Source of the DNA: Paramarasmius palmivorus | Taxonomy: Eukaryota > Basidiomycota > Agaricomycetes > Agaricales > Marasmiaceae | Reading direction: 5' to 3' | Length of the DNA: 64,000 bases | Assembly: GCA_037176845.1 (NCBI GenBank) | Contig: JAYKXP010000018.1 | Coordinates: forward strand, 496,001-560,000 | Shown: positions 51,664-63,616 of the stretch, in pieces | Layout of the letters: each line of letters starts with the position of its first letter | Position numbering within the stretch: position 1 is the first letter of the stretch | Translations under genes and position numbers: made by a program | The notes under the pieces: model-generated | The model's input: the letters and a program-made list of their open reading frames with translations, nothing else | Databases searched by the model: none | What the model was told of the DNA's origin: nothing

Positions 51664-52484
51664 GATAGAAAATCCGTTTGCTGACGCAAAGTTGAATCAT
51701 AGATGGATATTTTAAAAAGCTGAACACGAACCAAATTCATGAATATCGTCTGTTTCCTGGACTAAATTTTCCTGCGCATATTTTTGACCATCAGTTATAT
51801 TGGTGTTGAAGAATTTGTTTTCGTTAAAGAGTAAGTTCGTCTTCGAATTTTGACCTCCCCATTTCGGTATTTGAGAAAAATCTTGATAGGGCTGTCAGCA
51901 AACAGATGGGGAATAATCACGCTCACTCACGTTTGTCGCCGGTAAGCTGAGTTGGGTTGGTCTTGTCCATGTAGTAGAATAACGAAGAATATTTGCCCAA
52001 TTTTCGAATCTTATGGTTCTCGCGATAACAGGCACGCTATACTTGACAGAGGCACGTCGCGGGCGTTGAACAATCCCGAACCCTAAGCGATGTTGTTTCA
52101 AAGAATTAGTCAGGACAGCAGGGACAAGGAACGTACACAGCTCCTGCAGGACTTTGCTCTTCTCCGCGACAGTTTAAGCGCACATTTTGCGGTTCGACTC
52201 AGGTACAGCAGGTACAGTTATGAGGTACCTGTAACTCCGCGCCTAGTATGTGATATCGCAGGCTTCGCATGTACACGCTGGCAGACCTGGATTCAAAATA
52301 GTCAGAACATATGCCGCCATGAGAAATTAATAAAGTGACATCGGGCATCACGCTAACCACTGCAGGCATTTACATACGTTTCTCGCTAACAGAAAACCGC
52401 CGCAAAGACACGAACTCGAAAAGGTATCCTGCCTAGATACGACTCTGCAACGTGAGCCTATTGACGACAGAGCGCTCATGGACT
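51664..52484. other. Intergenic region, about 0.8 kb
   Basis: Promoter of paralogue I and the 3' flank of the HNH-type gene. Short open frames have no recognisable features. Confidence 0.4.
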
Positions 52485-53797
52485 TCACCGTGAAACGGCC
52501 GTCAGTTTGTATGTAAGAAGCGACGAAAAATCGTGTTCATTCAGTGAAAGTTCCACGGGCCGCTCAGCATCTCGCTCGAGGCGATCAAAATATTCTGATG
52601 CACCACAGCAAGCCAGTACCTTGGCAAAAGCTGCGTGGATATGGAGAAGCTCTGGGTTTGGGGGAGCAAAACCTGACTCTTCCTTGCTGCGGAACTGAAC
52701 AACTGCCTCCCTCTGCCCATTAGTGAACGCCCCCCTTGTTCTGGACCATTTGGCCTTGTATTTGTTGGGTTCATCAGGGAACTAATATGATTGTTAGCAT
52801 TGGGAACGTAGGTATCATGTCGACAACACCTGCATCTTTGTCCAAGTAAAAGTCAAATCGTCCAAAAGCTGTGTGTTCGTGCATGTTCATGCAGATGGCA
52901 TTTTCGGAGGTGTTGATGTTTGGCCCTAACGTGTCCAAGTCAATAGATGACCAATTCTTGAGCATATCCCAGGTGGCGGCAGCTTCTCTCTGCATGACAG
53001 GATCAACAAAAGTAACACGCAAGCGGAAGAGTTGTAACGCACCATTTCCCGGGTAACATCAGTTTTCTCCTCGAACCTATTCAATAAAAATAGAATTATA
53101 TGAGCTGCATGCATAGGCAGATAAAGCAAGGCAGTCGGAATAGGCTGGTTAGCCTCTTGTAGATCGTCCCTGCGTCCACTGCAAAAGGTCTTCGTTATGG
53201 CGCAATAGTACTGTTCTCTTTTCAAAACCTGAAAAAGCTGTTCTTCCAAGGCGGTTTCAGGGAGGAGGATGAAGACTTACATCCGACCTGAGACGCCCTT
53301 GGTCCTTACGGGTAGCCGATTCCATTTTCCCAAACGTCTTGTCGATAGTTGGGGTCATACTATCAGAGGGTATGATTTTCGCTGCATTTGAGGATATGGC
53401 TTTCACTGAGACTCACAATGTTAGCTGCTGCATCGAGACTCAATAAGTGATACTTACTAGGCATGATCAAGTTGTCGAACCAGGCCTGTGCAAGATTCAC
53501 TACCGAATCATCCCCTTTATTCCCTGCAACGTGGAGAGCAACTGCCACATATCGCTGTCCGTCAAGATGAGGTGCCATGTCCAGCAAGCCAATGAGAAGC
53601 ATGTCGAGCTTGACGTTGGAATGTGCGTCCCTGAGAGCTTTGGTAGATGTTGTCACGACCCGTCTGGCTTCGTCGGCCAGCACACTGGTGGCGTAAGAGG
53701 TGTTATCGAAAATTTCCATGAATGAATCGGAGGTACATGTCAAGACTGAGCATAGATAGTCAACAGATTCGATAGAGACGGTACATTTGTGAGCCAT
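52485..53797 (-). CDS. HNH_2-type nuclease-like protein
   Basis: Four or five exons. The first ATG is MAHKCTVSIESVDYL (53795-53797); an upstream in-frame GTG is ignored. The N-terminal ~110 residues are helical. The middle carries LKREQYYCAITKTFCSGRRD, then AAHIILFLLNRF, REAAATWDMLKNW, and NTSENAICMNMHEHTAFGRF followed by FDFYLDKD. This order (R..Y.C..T, AHI, then N...N....H..FD) is the fungal HNH_2 (PF13391-like) pattern common in Agaricomycetes. Many copies are probably degenerate, and the full HNH triad here is uncertain because the usual AHIIP reads AHIILF. The C-terminus ends YKLTAVSR. It sits between two paralogous unknown genes. Confidence 0.6.
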
Positions 53798-53857
53798 CAA
53801 GTGAGATGACAACGCAACCGGGATGACAACAATATGCAATGTTTCAAAATTCACTCA

Positions 53858-53983
53858 CATGACACACGTTGTATGCACCTATTTGCCGCTAGTAACCCCG
53901 TGATCGCTCGTTACGCGACGCGTCATTTTCGCAACCATTAAAATTTCTCTGGTGCCACATATCATACCCACCACTTCACCCTA
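53858..53983 (+). repeat. Duplicated block, copy A (ACGCGT-containing)
   Basis: About 125 bp similar to 57647-57770. Shared cores: CATGACAC-CGTTG, TATTTGC, CCCGTGATCGCTCGTT, TACGCGACGCGTC, GCAACC and TGCCACATA. It lies directly upstream of the HNH-type gene start. Confidence 0.6.
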
Positions 53984-54093
53984 GTAAAACTCCTGTGGCA
54001 CACAGTCATCGCTTTAGCCGTTTCATTTCAACCGAATGACAAACTCGATAATCTATGGACCATAATAATTCCACAAGCACAGAAATGCCTGAA

Positions 54094-56376
54094 CTAGACC
54101 TCCGGAATTATCTCGTCTGCTTCTCCCAATCCGTTATTCCCGGTTTCAAGTAGCGCGTCGTAAATGTATGGAATCGTATCGAAGATCACCTTCTCAACTG
54201 CCCTGTCCATCATGACTTCAAATGTGGTAGGACGAGTTCGACTGAATAATGGAAAGTTGACTACGCGATAATTTGTCCCTGGCACGTTGTCTTTAACAGT
54301 CGAAATTGCCCATTTGTATCGAAGAGTCGGAGCCATCCAAAACACCTTCTTCTGTTTGTAAGTCCCAGGGTAGTCGAGGGATGTATAGACGTAAACGCCT
54401 CCTTGCTGCAAAAATTGTCTATGGGCCAAACGCTTGATGTAACTTTCGTATCTGAAAAATGATGTCAGTCGGGTCGAAAACACGGAAGAGGCGAAATTCG
54501 TACCGCATCATGGTCGTGTTGGCCTCTGCAGTGCCGAGAACTAGATTTCCAGTAGCCTGCGCCGAATCAGGACCTGTGTCCGAGCCTCCGACGCCTCCAA
54601 ATGAAAATGCACATCGATGTAGCCACTAAGGGTAGTATATCGTTGTCAGCTTCGGTTGTTATGCAGGAGATTCTGAGCCTAATCACCTCGAACTTCGGCT
54701 GTTCACCTCCTTTCGGTAGACATATTCTGTTGGCCATCTAGGACAGGATATGTCACCTAATGACCTAATTCCAAAGCCGAAGGGCAGATTTACCTCTGAA
54801 GCAGGGGCGCCCATTAACTGGACTTGTCCGGTCGCTCTTCCCCAGAATCGAGCATTCGCAACTTTGGCTTTTGTTACGCAGGCCCATGTCAAACCATTTT
54901 CCTGAATATCGAGGTCCTGATTTGTGGGGTCCCACCCATCTGTCGGCATCTCCCACTTTGAAGGCCTGATGTATTTTTCCATCATCCTTCCCCAGTCACT
55001 GTCAGAAACATAAACAGTGTACAGGCCTTGTGGATGTGATCCCAGTTTATGGTATCCTTTTAGATCCCCTGACAGGAACTTGGCCTCGTCTGCGGGAATG
55101 AATTTTTGCTCCATTCCGTCTTTGGACACTGCATCCCAGACGTTCTTGTGAGCCGTTTTGATGGCTTTCCTCCACTGATATCCGGCAATTGCTGTGAGGC
55201 GATTGTGTAGCACCGCAGGGAGTTGATACCAGAAGTGGACTTTGGGCTCGATTGGTTTGTTCCAGTAGCGTGCCATCACGTCCCATTCTGGTAATGGACC
55301 AACAGCCGCAGAGTAGAGCAACTCTTGTACGACATGTCAGCGAGACTGTCACGGGGAACAACGAAGAAAACGTACTACAAAATCTTCCAAAAATGAAGCG
55401 AGGTAGATTGGATGACGGCGTCTGATCCATTAGTTGCGAGTGCAACGGTGCTAATAACTTTCCTAAAAACTTGGCGCTTGTCAAAGGGCTAAGAAGTGTC
55501 CCTCGATCGTCCCAAACAGGAAAGTGACTACAATTATCCACAGTACCCGCTCCCTCAAGAGCTTCGGCCATTTCTTTGTGCACGACTCGAATGGCGTCAA
55601 GACTCGTGACGTCGATGTCGTCTCTCAATCTCGGAAGTAATCCACGCTTTTCAAGGTCGCGATTGTCCTTTTTGTAGAGCTCCTGCAGCTCGTGTGGTTC
55701 CATTCCGATTAGCGCAACCCGCCAATCTCGTGCGAATAATCTGGCACGCTCGTCGGTTGAGCCACGGAGGCGGTCTTCTAGGTCTTTGTAGCGGAAAACC
55801 GTATTGGGCATGACAAAAGTGGCAACTTTTTCGTTGTACCCTGTGAAGAGGTAGACAGGGTCGGCATCGGTATCAGCTGCACGCCCCCTGTATGAGAAAA
55901 GTGGGTATGCATAATTCCACGACGGCTATATGAGTGTAGGTGAGCAATGTGACGGACACGACTGGAACAACTTATACCCGTGTTTCCAACGAAGGTTGTA
56001 TGAGGTTGTACTCGATGATGGGAACGCGTAATTTTGTGCCAGGAGCGGGTGGATTATCACCTTGAAAGTTGAACGAGTTGTAGGTGAGGCGAGTGACGTC
56101 CTTCTCGTTGCGCTCAACGGGGTCTAGTGGTTGGATGGATGTGCCCTCAGATAAGATATTAAAACCAGATGCAAGAGTCTGCACACTCGCTTCCCGAGCC
56201 ACCAGAGTATCTCCTACATAGTCGGGTGCCTTGTAAGCTGAAAATTCGCCCTCATAGTGCTTGCTGCTGAGTGAATTGGTTGGATCGTAATGCAGGTTGA
56301 AAACTGGTCCAGTACGCAGCATAAGAAAACAGCAGAATACCACAGAAGAGAAGATCTCACTAGAATTATATGCCAT
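54094..56376 (-). CDS. Uncharacterised protein, paralogue II
   Basis: Multi-exon minus-strand gene, stop 54094, likely start MAYNS (56374-56376). A first intron GTGAGATCTT...ACCAG joins MAYNS to IFNLHYDPTNSLSS. An in-frame reading upstream to 56673 is probably not coding. It shares with paralogue I: FIFGRFCS, WDVMARYWN, KLGSHPQGLYTVYVSD, WLHRCAFSFGG, NLVLGTAEANTTMMRYE, TRPTTFEV and IIPEV. It has the same kind of acidic C-terminal tail. No membrane segment once the false intron frame is removed. Function unknown. Confidence 0.65.
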
Positions 56377-57802
56377 TGTTGTATAGATATCTTGATGAGA
56401 TGGGGTACCTCTTGATACGGGATGGTCGCGATAGGTTGAACACGAAGAAATGCTAGTTGTTAAGCTTATAAAGGCTTCGAAGCAACAGGCACAATCACAA
56501 AAGGGTTCAGCCTCTAGTATACTATTCCCGGCAGAGGCACAGAGCGGACCATCAACTATCCCGAGCCCAAAAAGGCCACCAAGCTGTCTTTTTCGGCGTG
56601 TTAGAAAGGTTAACAAGGGGGAATCAACGTACAAACCTATTGCAGGACCTTGCTTTCCTCCGTGTACTTTCATCCCAAGGCGTAACCTTCTTCTGACGTT
56701 TCGAAATTTGAACCAGGTACAGGAATGAAGCGCTGTACCTGTAATGTGAAGGGCGTCGTGTGTAAGTACGTGTTAACGAGCCTGGACCAATAACAGTGAG
56801 AACGAACGCCGTCGTGAAGAGGGACATCGGACCTCGCGTACCGTTGGCAGGATGTATTTACACCCACATTCAACTCCGTGGCATATTGAAAGCGTTATTC
56901 GTGGGGACCAGGCACAAAAACGTTGTAGTTGGCTGTAGAGCTTCACGCGTTGCCCCTGGTAAACATGAATGTGCGACGCTCCGGAAGTGAAGGTCAAGAA
57001 AGATGTAAGAGAACCGCCACTACCTCGAGGAAAGGTAGCACAACGTGTGTCGGGGTAATACCTCATAGTATACAATACGATGGTTCCTACTTGACAACTT
57101 CCGTGCTAGAGAGTGGTATATTGGCGCAGCACTGCAGATGGCGTGGATGAGGGAGTAACATAAAGGGGACTCAAGGAACTTACTAAAGATAAAACACGAG
57201 GCTAAAAAGCTATGATATGTCACACCTGAGGATTATGGGTGAGAATGGTAGCCTCCCGCAGGAGCAGGAGACGTACTGTCAGATTTCCTTGACCAAAAGC
57301 GAGCAAGCATTCAACTTGGGAGGTGAACAACAAGAGGGACAAGCTCTATCCTTTCACGCCTCAGTGAGCTTGTCAAATCTTGAATACAGACGGGTCTAAA
57401 ACAATTCAGATCATCAGCCTCAGAAAGGACGCGCTGAAAAGCGTCGGATAGGACTCACCAAGACGTAACACCGCTTCCGATTCTTCAACATTCAACAGGG
57501 ACAACTTCCAGCATTCAGGTCACGCTGATACTAGACGTGTCGAAAACGATTCACGACTGTGATGAGATGCATTGAACGCTATTACATTTTCTCTAGGTGG
57601 TGGTTCAGGTCGAAGGGACTTTCGCATGAGTCATCGTCACATCTCACATGACACGCGTTGCTTGCACGTATTTGCTCTATAATCCCGTGATCGCTCGTTG
57701 ATTTTCTTACGCGACGCGTCGTCTTGCAACCGTTTTTCCATTTTCTCCGCTGCCACATACCCACCCACATCCCTATACCCCTCCTCCCTCCGTCCCTCCC
57801 TA
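56377..57802. other. Intergenic region, 1.4 kb, with duplicated block copy B
   Basis: No supported gene. Divergent promoters of paralogue II (-) and the acidic protein (+). Several short frames without features. The right end carries the duplicated block at 57647-57770. Confidence 0.45.
57647..57770 (+). repeat. Duplicated block, copy B (ACGCGT-containing)
   Basis: Partner of 53858-53983 in the same orientation, with an 8-base insertion (GATTTTCT) before TACGCGACGCGTC. It lies just upstream of the start codon at 57803. ACGCGT is the MluI cell-cycle box in yeasts. Confidence 0.6.
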
Positions 57803-59905
57803 ATGACAAAACGCTGCTCCTCACCGTCACCGTCGCCTTCCACGTCCAAAAATCCCAGTCACGTACAAACCTCGCCGACAAAACGACGTCGGCTCTCACC
57901 TCCCCAAACCCAAACTCAACCCGACTCACCGTCACAGTCACCTACACGCCCAACGACCCCAGAAACACCCGACTGTGACCGATTCACACCTTTTCCATTT
58001 GCATGTCTTTCCCAGCTTTCTTCGCCTACTCGACCTTCCCAATCTTCGCAAAATGAGCTAAAGAAGCCTATTGACACGCCAAGCAACCCTTTTGGGAGAA
58101 AGAGGTCATTAGTTGCAAAGCTACCGCCGAGAACAGGCTTTGGAAAGCATGTAGTGCTGAGGATGTGTCTGGCGTCAGAGAGTACAAGGAGTAGCAGGGG
58201 AATAGGCAGAGGCGGACGGAGAAGATCAACCTATCACGATGGCCCCAAAGTCTCAGAGTGGAGAGTCGTTCAGGTGCCATTGTCGTATACCTTCCAGCAT
58301 CTACGCGTCTTGTTGGCGTTTCTTTTCCCATCACTTTCTTCTCCAGAAGACGACAAGGAAAGAGACGATCATCTATTCAAAGTCCTCGACTGCATCGACC
58401 TGTACAAAATTAAATCCAAGAGCGGTCTTATCAAGCTGTTCTCTTCTGGTGCACGAAAAAATCGCTCTAGAATCATTCGGAATCGCGTCCGAGTCTGTCT
58501 GTCGAGCTCGAGGGATCCCTATCGTTGGAAAGGAGAATGGGATTACGAAGACGATGTTGACGAGGACGACGTGTTTGCGTCTTCAGGCTCGCACTCATTG
58601 GGGCTCTTTGACGAAATGGGATCGACCGGTTTGTTCGGTAAACAAGACAACGAAGAGGAATACAGTGACGAGGACGAAGAAGATACAAAATGGGAAGCAG
58701 AAGAAGACTTCACCATCGAACATGTCTGGTCTGGCGGTGACGCCGATACTGGCATAATCTACGTACGTCTTTTTCGCATGTCTTTCTCTCTGCGGATGCT
58801 AACACCACGTCTCAGTATCACAGCCCCCAAACACAGACCCAGATTCATATTACACTCAACAACACGCGCGTTCAGCGACGTAAAGGAAAGGGCAACACGC
58901 CCTTCGTGTTTGACGCCAGCCCGTGCTCTTCCTCTCCTTCTGGTTCTGGGTCTCGTCGTGCATCAAATTCATCTGCAGAAGACGATGACGAGCAATCCGA
59001 CGAAGAAGCCCAAGATACAGACGAGGCCCAAGAGGAAGCAGAGGAAGAAGAAGAAAACCCAGATCCTCGTCTCGAACAATGGAACGCACCAAACGCTTTC
59101 GAAGCGTTTTTCACCTCACACGTCGAAGCCGAGTCATTGCAAGGCGGCAAAACGCTATACCGACACGCTGTGGTAAGCCTTCCTACTTTTTTGGTTGACC
59201 AAATAAAGGACTTATACGTGTTTTCCGCAGGCAAGCAGCACCAGCCTCGCCGAAACCACCGACGGCGAGCTAGAACCCGAATCAGCATCTTCACCGCCAA
59301 AATCATCGCCGTTCCCGAGTTCGTCGCCGTTTTCGTCAAGCTCACCGACGAAACCTTCGTCTCTGTTCTCTTCGTCGCCGAGTAAACCTTCACCGTCCTC
59401 GTTATTCTCGATATCGCCTTCGTTGTCTTCACCGAAAAAGCCTAGCATGCGGCCTTTACCGCTTCCATTAAAGACACCGGCATATCCCCGGGCGCAGAGG
59501 AAGCGTCTAGCGTACATCACCAAGCGGATTGAACGCTCAAAAAGCCGGACAGGATCGCGGAATACAGGTGTTTCGGGGATTAAAGAACGCTTGGAGCTGA
59601 ATGACGACTCGTCTGAGGCTGCTGGATGCCAGTCGTTCGCGGATGATGCCGATTCGGAAAGTGATGGGAGCGGCGATGGTGAAGGTGCGAATTGGAGTTC
59701 TTCAAGAGGTCGCCTTGTTACACGGCGTACAAATGGAGAAGGAGAGGTAGATGAGGAGATGGTTGATCAGCTTGAGAATGAGTTGGCGCAGCAGGATGAT
59801 GATGACGAGGATGATGGGGAGAAGAGGATACAGATGATCGATGGGAGATTTTTGACTTTTAAGGAGGCGATGGAGGAGGTGAGGAGAGGCGAGAAGGAGG
59901 TGTAG
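57803..59905 (+). CDS. Acidic, Ser-rich protein with possible pRiA4b ORF3-like domain
   Basis: Three exons (57803-58762, 58816-59172 and 59231-59905), 663 residues. The ATG at 57803 gives MTKRCSSPSPSPSTSKN, with a basic PTKRRRLSPP likely nuclear signal. Residues ~140-345 include EWRVVQVPLSYTFQHLRVLL, DHLFKVLDCIDLY, FTIEHVW and IHITLNN. That order resembles plasmid pRiA4b ORF3-like domains (a beta strand, then a helix beginning T-x-x-x-L, then an E-H-W strand), but the match is weak. The rest is acidic (EEAQDTDEAQEEAEEEEENP) and Ser-rich, with a basic region RAQRKRLAYITKRIERSKSR and an acidic C-terminal segment before EAMEEVRRGEKEV. Probably nuclear; function unknown. Confidence 0.65.
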
Positions 59906-60110
59906 TTAGGTTCGTGTGGCGAGGTGTCGGGGGTGCGTGTGATCAGCACTGGGTAATTGGCGTGGAAAAGGGCAATATAGTTGAAATAAAAGTGTATTTC
60001 TAGTACATAGATACCTATACCTCGTTCTGTAAGTAGTTACGACGCTAATGACCTAGTTTGTTTTGTTACATGTCCGAGTAGGTGTTGCAAAATGCAAAAC
60101 CCGATGACTA

Positions 60111-62639
60111 TTATCTCTCTGGTTGTTGCCCATTGCGATTTTCGTCTGCTTCCAAATCATTCGATGTTCTGCGCTTGAGCCATTGCCGTACCGATTCAAT
60201 CATCGTTTTCTTGGGAATCGGAGGATCTGATGGTGGTACAGCCAAGCCGGCGAATAAATCTCGAAGTTCATACAAATGTGCCTTGAATGCAACGAAATCA
60301 TTGTCCTGCACATTGAAAAAATCAACGACTTTACAATGGACTCGAGTGTCATATCATGTAACATACCTCCACTAGGTTTTCCCTGGCCCACTTAAGAGTG
60401 TCGTGTACGACGTCGTTATCAAAACCCCATTGATTGTCTTTTGTCAGTCGCTCGCGGACCTTCAACCCATATTCTATAGGAGAGGAAGATTTCCCATTGA
60501 CATGAACTGCAACCCAATTCTCGGGCAGCTCAAATTCATATTGAGTCACCAATGGATACCTTCTCTGACCCATCGTGTGCCGTTCTTTCCACCATTTTTG
60601 ATAATACCGCCAAATCGACTCCTTGCCAGAAGCGAAGGGATGACTCCCCCCAGATGGAGTTCTGTGGCCATAGCTCCATTCCGCGTGCAAGGTTGTTCGG
60701 ATCGCACTGTGTCTCAGACAGTTTTTGCTGTAACCAATGTAAAAACCCCCGTCATGGTCAAGAAGAGCATTCATTTTTCCAATGAAGGTTCGAAGTGCAC
60801 CTGCCCTGGATTTGTACTGTATCCAAAGTGGATCAGATAACTTCCGTAAAAAACAGCGGATTTACTCACCTTTGCCCATTGTAGACAATTATTCCAATCT
60901 AGGAATGTCGGTGCTGATTCTGAAGTTAAAGCCAAAGCTATGGCAACATACGGGTCGAGCTCTTCCAATTTAGCAAGTAAACTGGCACTTGGATCTTCAG
61001 TTTGTACACAGTATAATGTCCAGTACTGAGATGCATAGTAACTCAGAGTGCTTGAGTCAGTAACAGCTATGGCCGCTGCCTGCCACTTGGTGATAGCTGC
61101 ATCCGATCTATGACCTGATAGATAATTATTGTATGGGGGATAGCATGCTGTGTAGAATGACAGGGTATGCAGAAGGCGCAGAGCAACAAAATCCGCGTAC
61201 TCTTCCTGCGAATATCGCGAGATAAAAAAATTTCCGGAACGTGCCCTATCCAGAAGGAACTCTGTGAAGGAGGCATGAAGAATACGTATTTTAGAGCTTG
61301 CATCCTCGGGAAGATAGATCACAGAGCGGAGTTGTGACAAGACCATCTCTACATCCCCTGGTCGGAATTGTAAGAGCTCGGTGACGATAGATGGCAAGGG
61401 AGGTATGTGCCGGACATAATGATCAGCGACCAACAGCCGAAGGACGGCGTGGACTTTATCCCAATGACGACATGTAGAAAGTATTTGCTGGTACAACAGA
61501 TCCAAAGCAGGATACGGTGAAGCTTGGATGATCCCAGGCTCTGTGCTCAGAATCGTCTTCAACCGATCCTGTGGTCTATCATCGACATCGTTGGTGTCAA
61601 CAAACTTGATGACCGTAACTGCAAAGATGAACTGTCCGCTTGCCCTCTGAACTAGATTCGTCACATCGTCCCTGCTTGGCCACATCTCGCCCTGATCTCG
61701 TAGAATAGGGTACTGCCTGCGAAGCTCGGCGAACTTTTCCAGGAAATACTTTTGGATATCAAGATCTGATTCCGTCAACTTTCCCGTAAAGCGAACCGTC
61801 GTGCCAGAGACTTCGATGCGTTTCAGAAACGATGCGAAACCTGCATTCTCAATGTAGCGGGAGATCTGGGTTTCAGGTCGGCTGCATAAGAGGAATATAA
61901 AGGGTGTGGGAGTGTCGAAGGAGACTGTATAATCGACAATCTCAATGAGCTGTTGTTGGGATGGGTGATCCATGCATTCGTCTATTCCGTCGACGACTAG
62001 AAGATTTGGAGTGTTCCTTTGCCAGGACCTTTTCGCTATCGAGAACGGCTCTAAGAGCAATTTACGGAATTGGACTTTGGCGGTATTGTTGAAGAGGTTC
62101 GGGTCGGAGCGAATGGCATCGATGATAAGGGGGCCTATGACCTTTCTGAGGTGAGAGGATGTGCAACATTGATAGGCTATTGTTGCCACAAAAGCATCAA
62201 GCTTATCACGAGTAGGGTCATTTCTAGAGAAGAAGAATGCCCCGACCAGGCGTCCTCGGTGATCTTCTGCGGTTTTCTGAGCTATTGCTGACTTGCCAAC
62301 GCCAGCAGATCCGTGAACCCATTGGACCCTTGTTTTCGATCTGCGCTCCGAAATCCATTCATGTAAAGTCTCGAGAGTTCGCACCCGAGTCCCGGGATGG
62401 CAATTCAGCACAGAAACGGGATCCGAGTCATGGGTTGCATTCATAGCGGCACGTCGTGCAAGGTCCTGAAGTATCTGCTCTGTATGCCCTGAAATGAGTA
62501 CTCTTGCTCAGAAACGAGATAGACACTACTCACCGTCAGTGGTCGGATGGTGGACATTATGTATGTTGTATTGGGGCCCATGAACGTTGTTGATTGCATC
62601 CCCTTGCACCCCGGTATTAGTTGGTCCATTGAAGGCCAT
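60111..62639 (-). CDS. NACHT-domain NTPase (fungal NLR-like protein)
   Basis: Start MAFNGPTNTGVQGDAINNVH (62637-62639). The first intron (about 62486-62534) joins PTTDG to HTEQILQDLARRAAMNATHD. Walker A is VHGSAGVGKSAIAQK, Walker B is NLLVVDGIDEC, and the sensor-like segment is FIFLLCSRPET; this is the standard Agaricomycete NACHT. Helical regions follow the NTPase, with no WD40, ankyrin or TPR repeats visible. The N-terminal NNVHGPQYNIHN is a short Gly/Gln/Asn motif like those opening many mushroom NACHT proteins. The C-terminal junction near 60780-60850 is unsure. One splice (donor at about 60844, acceptor at about 60776) keeps frame into an extra region ending NGQQPER at 60111. Otherwise the protein stops shortly after LQWAK. 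Confidence 0.75.
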
Positions 62640-63616
62640 ATATCGGGAGGATGTCTAGGAGACGATGACGATGAATAGGAAAGACAGAACGAGGGAACAG
62701 AGATGGATATCGCCGGGCAATGGGATGAGAAAAGGGAGGTGGTGGAGGGATACGGATAGCGCGAGGTTTTAGGCCGTTTCAGCGACCAGGAGCAAGCAAC
62801 AGAGGGGAGACGTGAAGAGATGACGAATAGTGAAGACGAAGAACAACGGAACGAGAGGGATGATAATGGATGTCGGATAAAGAGATAAGAAGGGAGGGAT
62901 GGGTCAAAAGATATGGACAAGGAAGGAGGTATAGCCCGAGGCCGCTAGAGCGAGAAGGAACAAATAGCAGATGCAACGTGTTACGATCAACTGAAGTTGC
63001 ATTTCTTTCACACGATTACAGCCTACATCGTACTGCAATGATGCCTGAGCGCTCTCGCCAGAAGTGATGATTGCTTTTCGCGGTGCCACTGGCGCCGAAA
63101 CGATAAAGACCCATTTATAGTTCCATATTCCCACATGAACGATGACGGCGCCTCTTCGCAATCATCGACCGAATCTAGTCCCGTCGCGGCGTTTATTCCA
63201 ATAGTCACGACACTGCTCCGGTGCAATCGATCTTGTTCTCCAAGTTGCCCATTGAAAACATGAGCCTTAGCGGTGATAGGAGTCTCGTCGTGTTCCTCTA
63301 AGCTCTTCGAATCTCTTGACCGGACGGTCATAATTACGGGCACTGTACGCTTGCCTAGTAGCGAGAGACAAACGACCCTAGAGCACGATGCCTCGTCGAG
63401 TCCTCTCCTTTGAACGTCAAAGGTCGGATAGCAATGCACTGGACCGCAACAAATCGAAGTGCGTGAAATAACCGTGTTCGGCAATCGTCAGACCGTCAGC
63501 ATGGAACGAAGTGGACGAGGCATCTTGAAAAAGAAATGTGGTATGAGGAGAAAACCATAGCAGATTGGTCTATGGACACGGGTGACGAGCAAAGAAAGGC
63601 GTGTCTCTAGACAGCC
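62640..63616. other. Intergenic region, about 1 kb
   Basis: Promoter of the NACHT gene and the 3' flank of the gene at the right edge. Open frames here (e.g. 62904-63161 and 63023-63484 on -) have no recognisable features. Confidence 0.4.

Noticed and set aside
56377..56673. N-terminal extension of paralogue II with a hydrophobic stretch
   Set aside because: Not matched in paralogue I; an ATG at 56376 followed by a GT-AG intron gives a better model.
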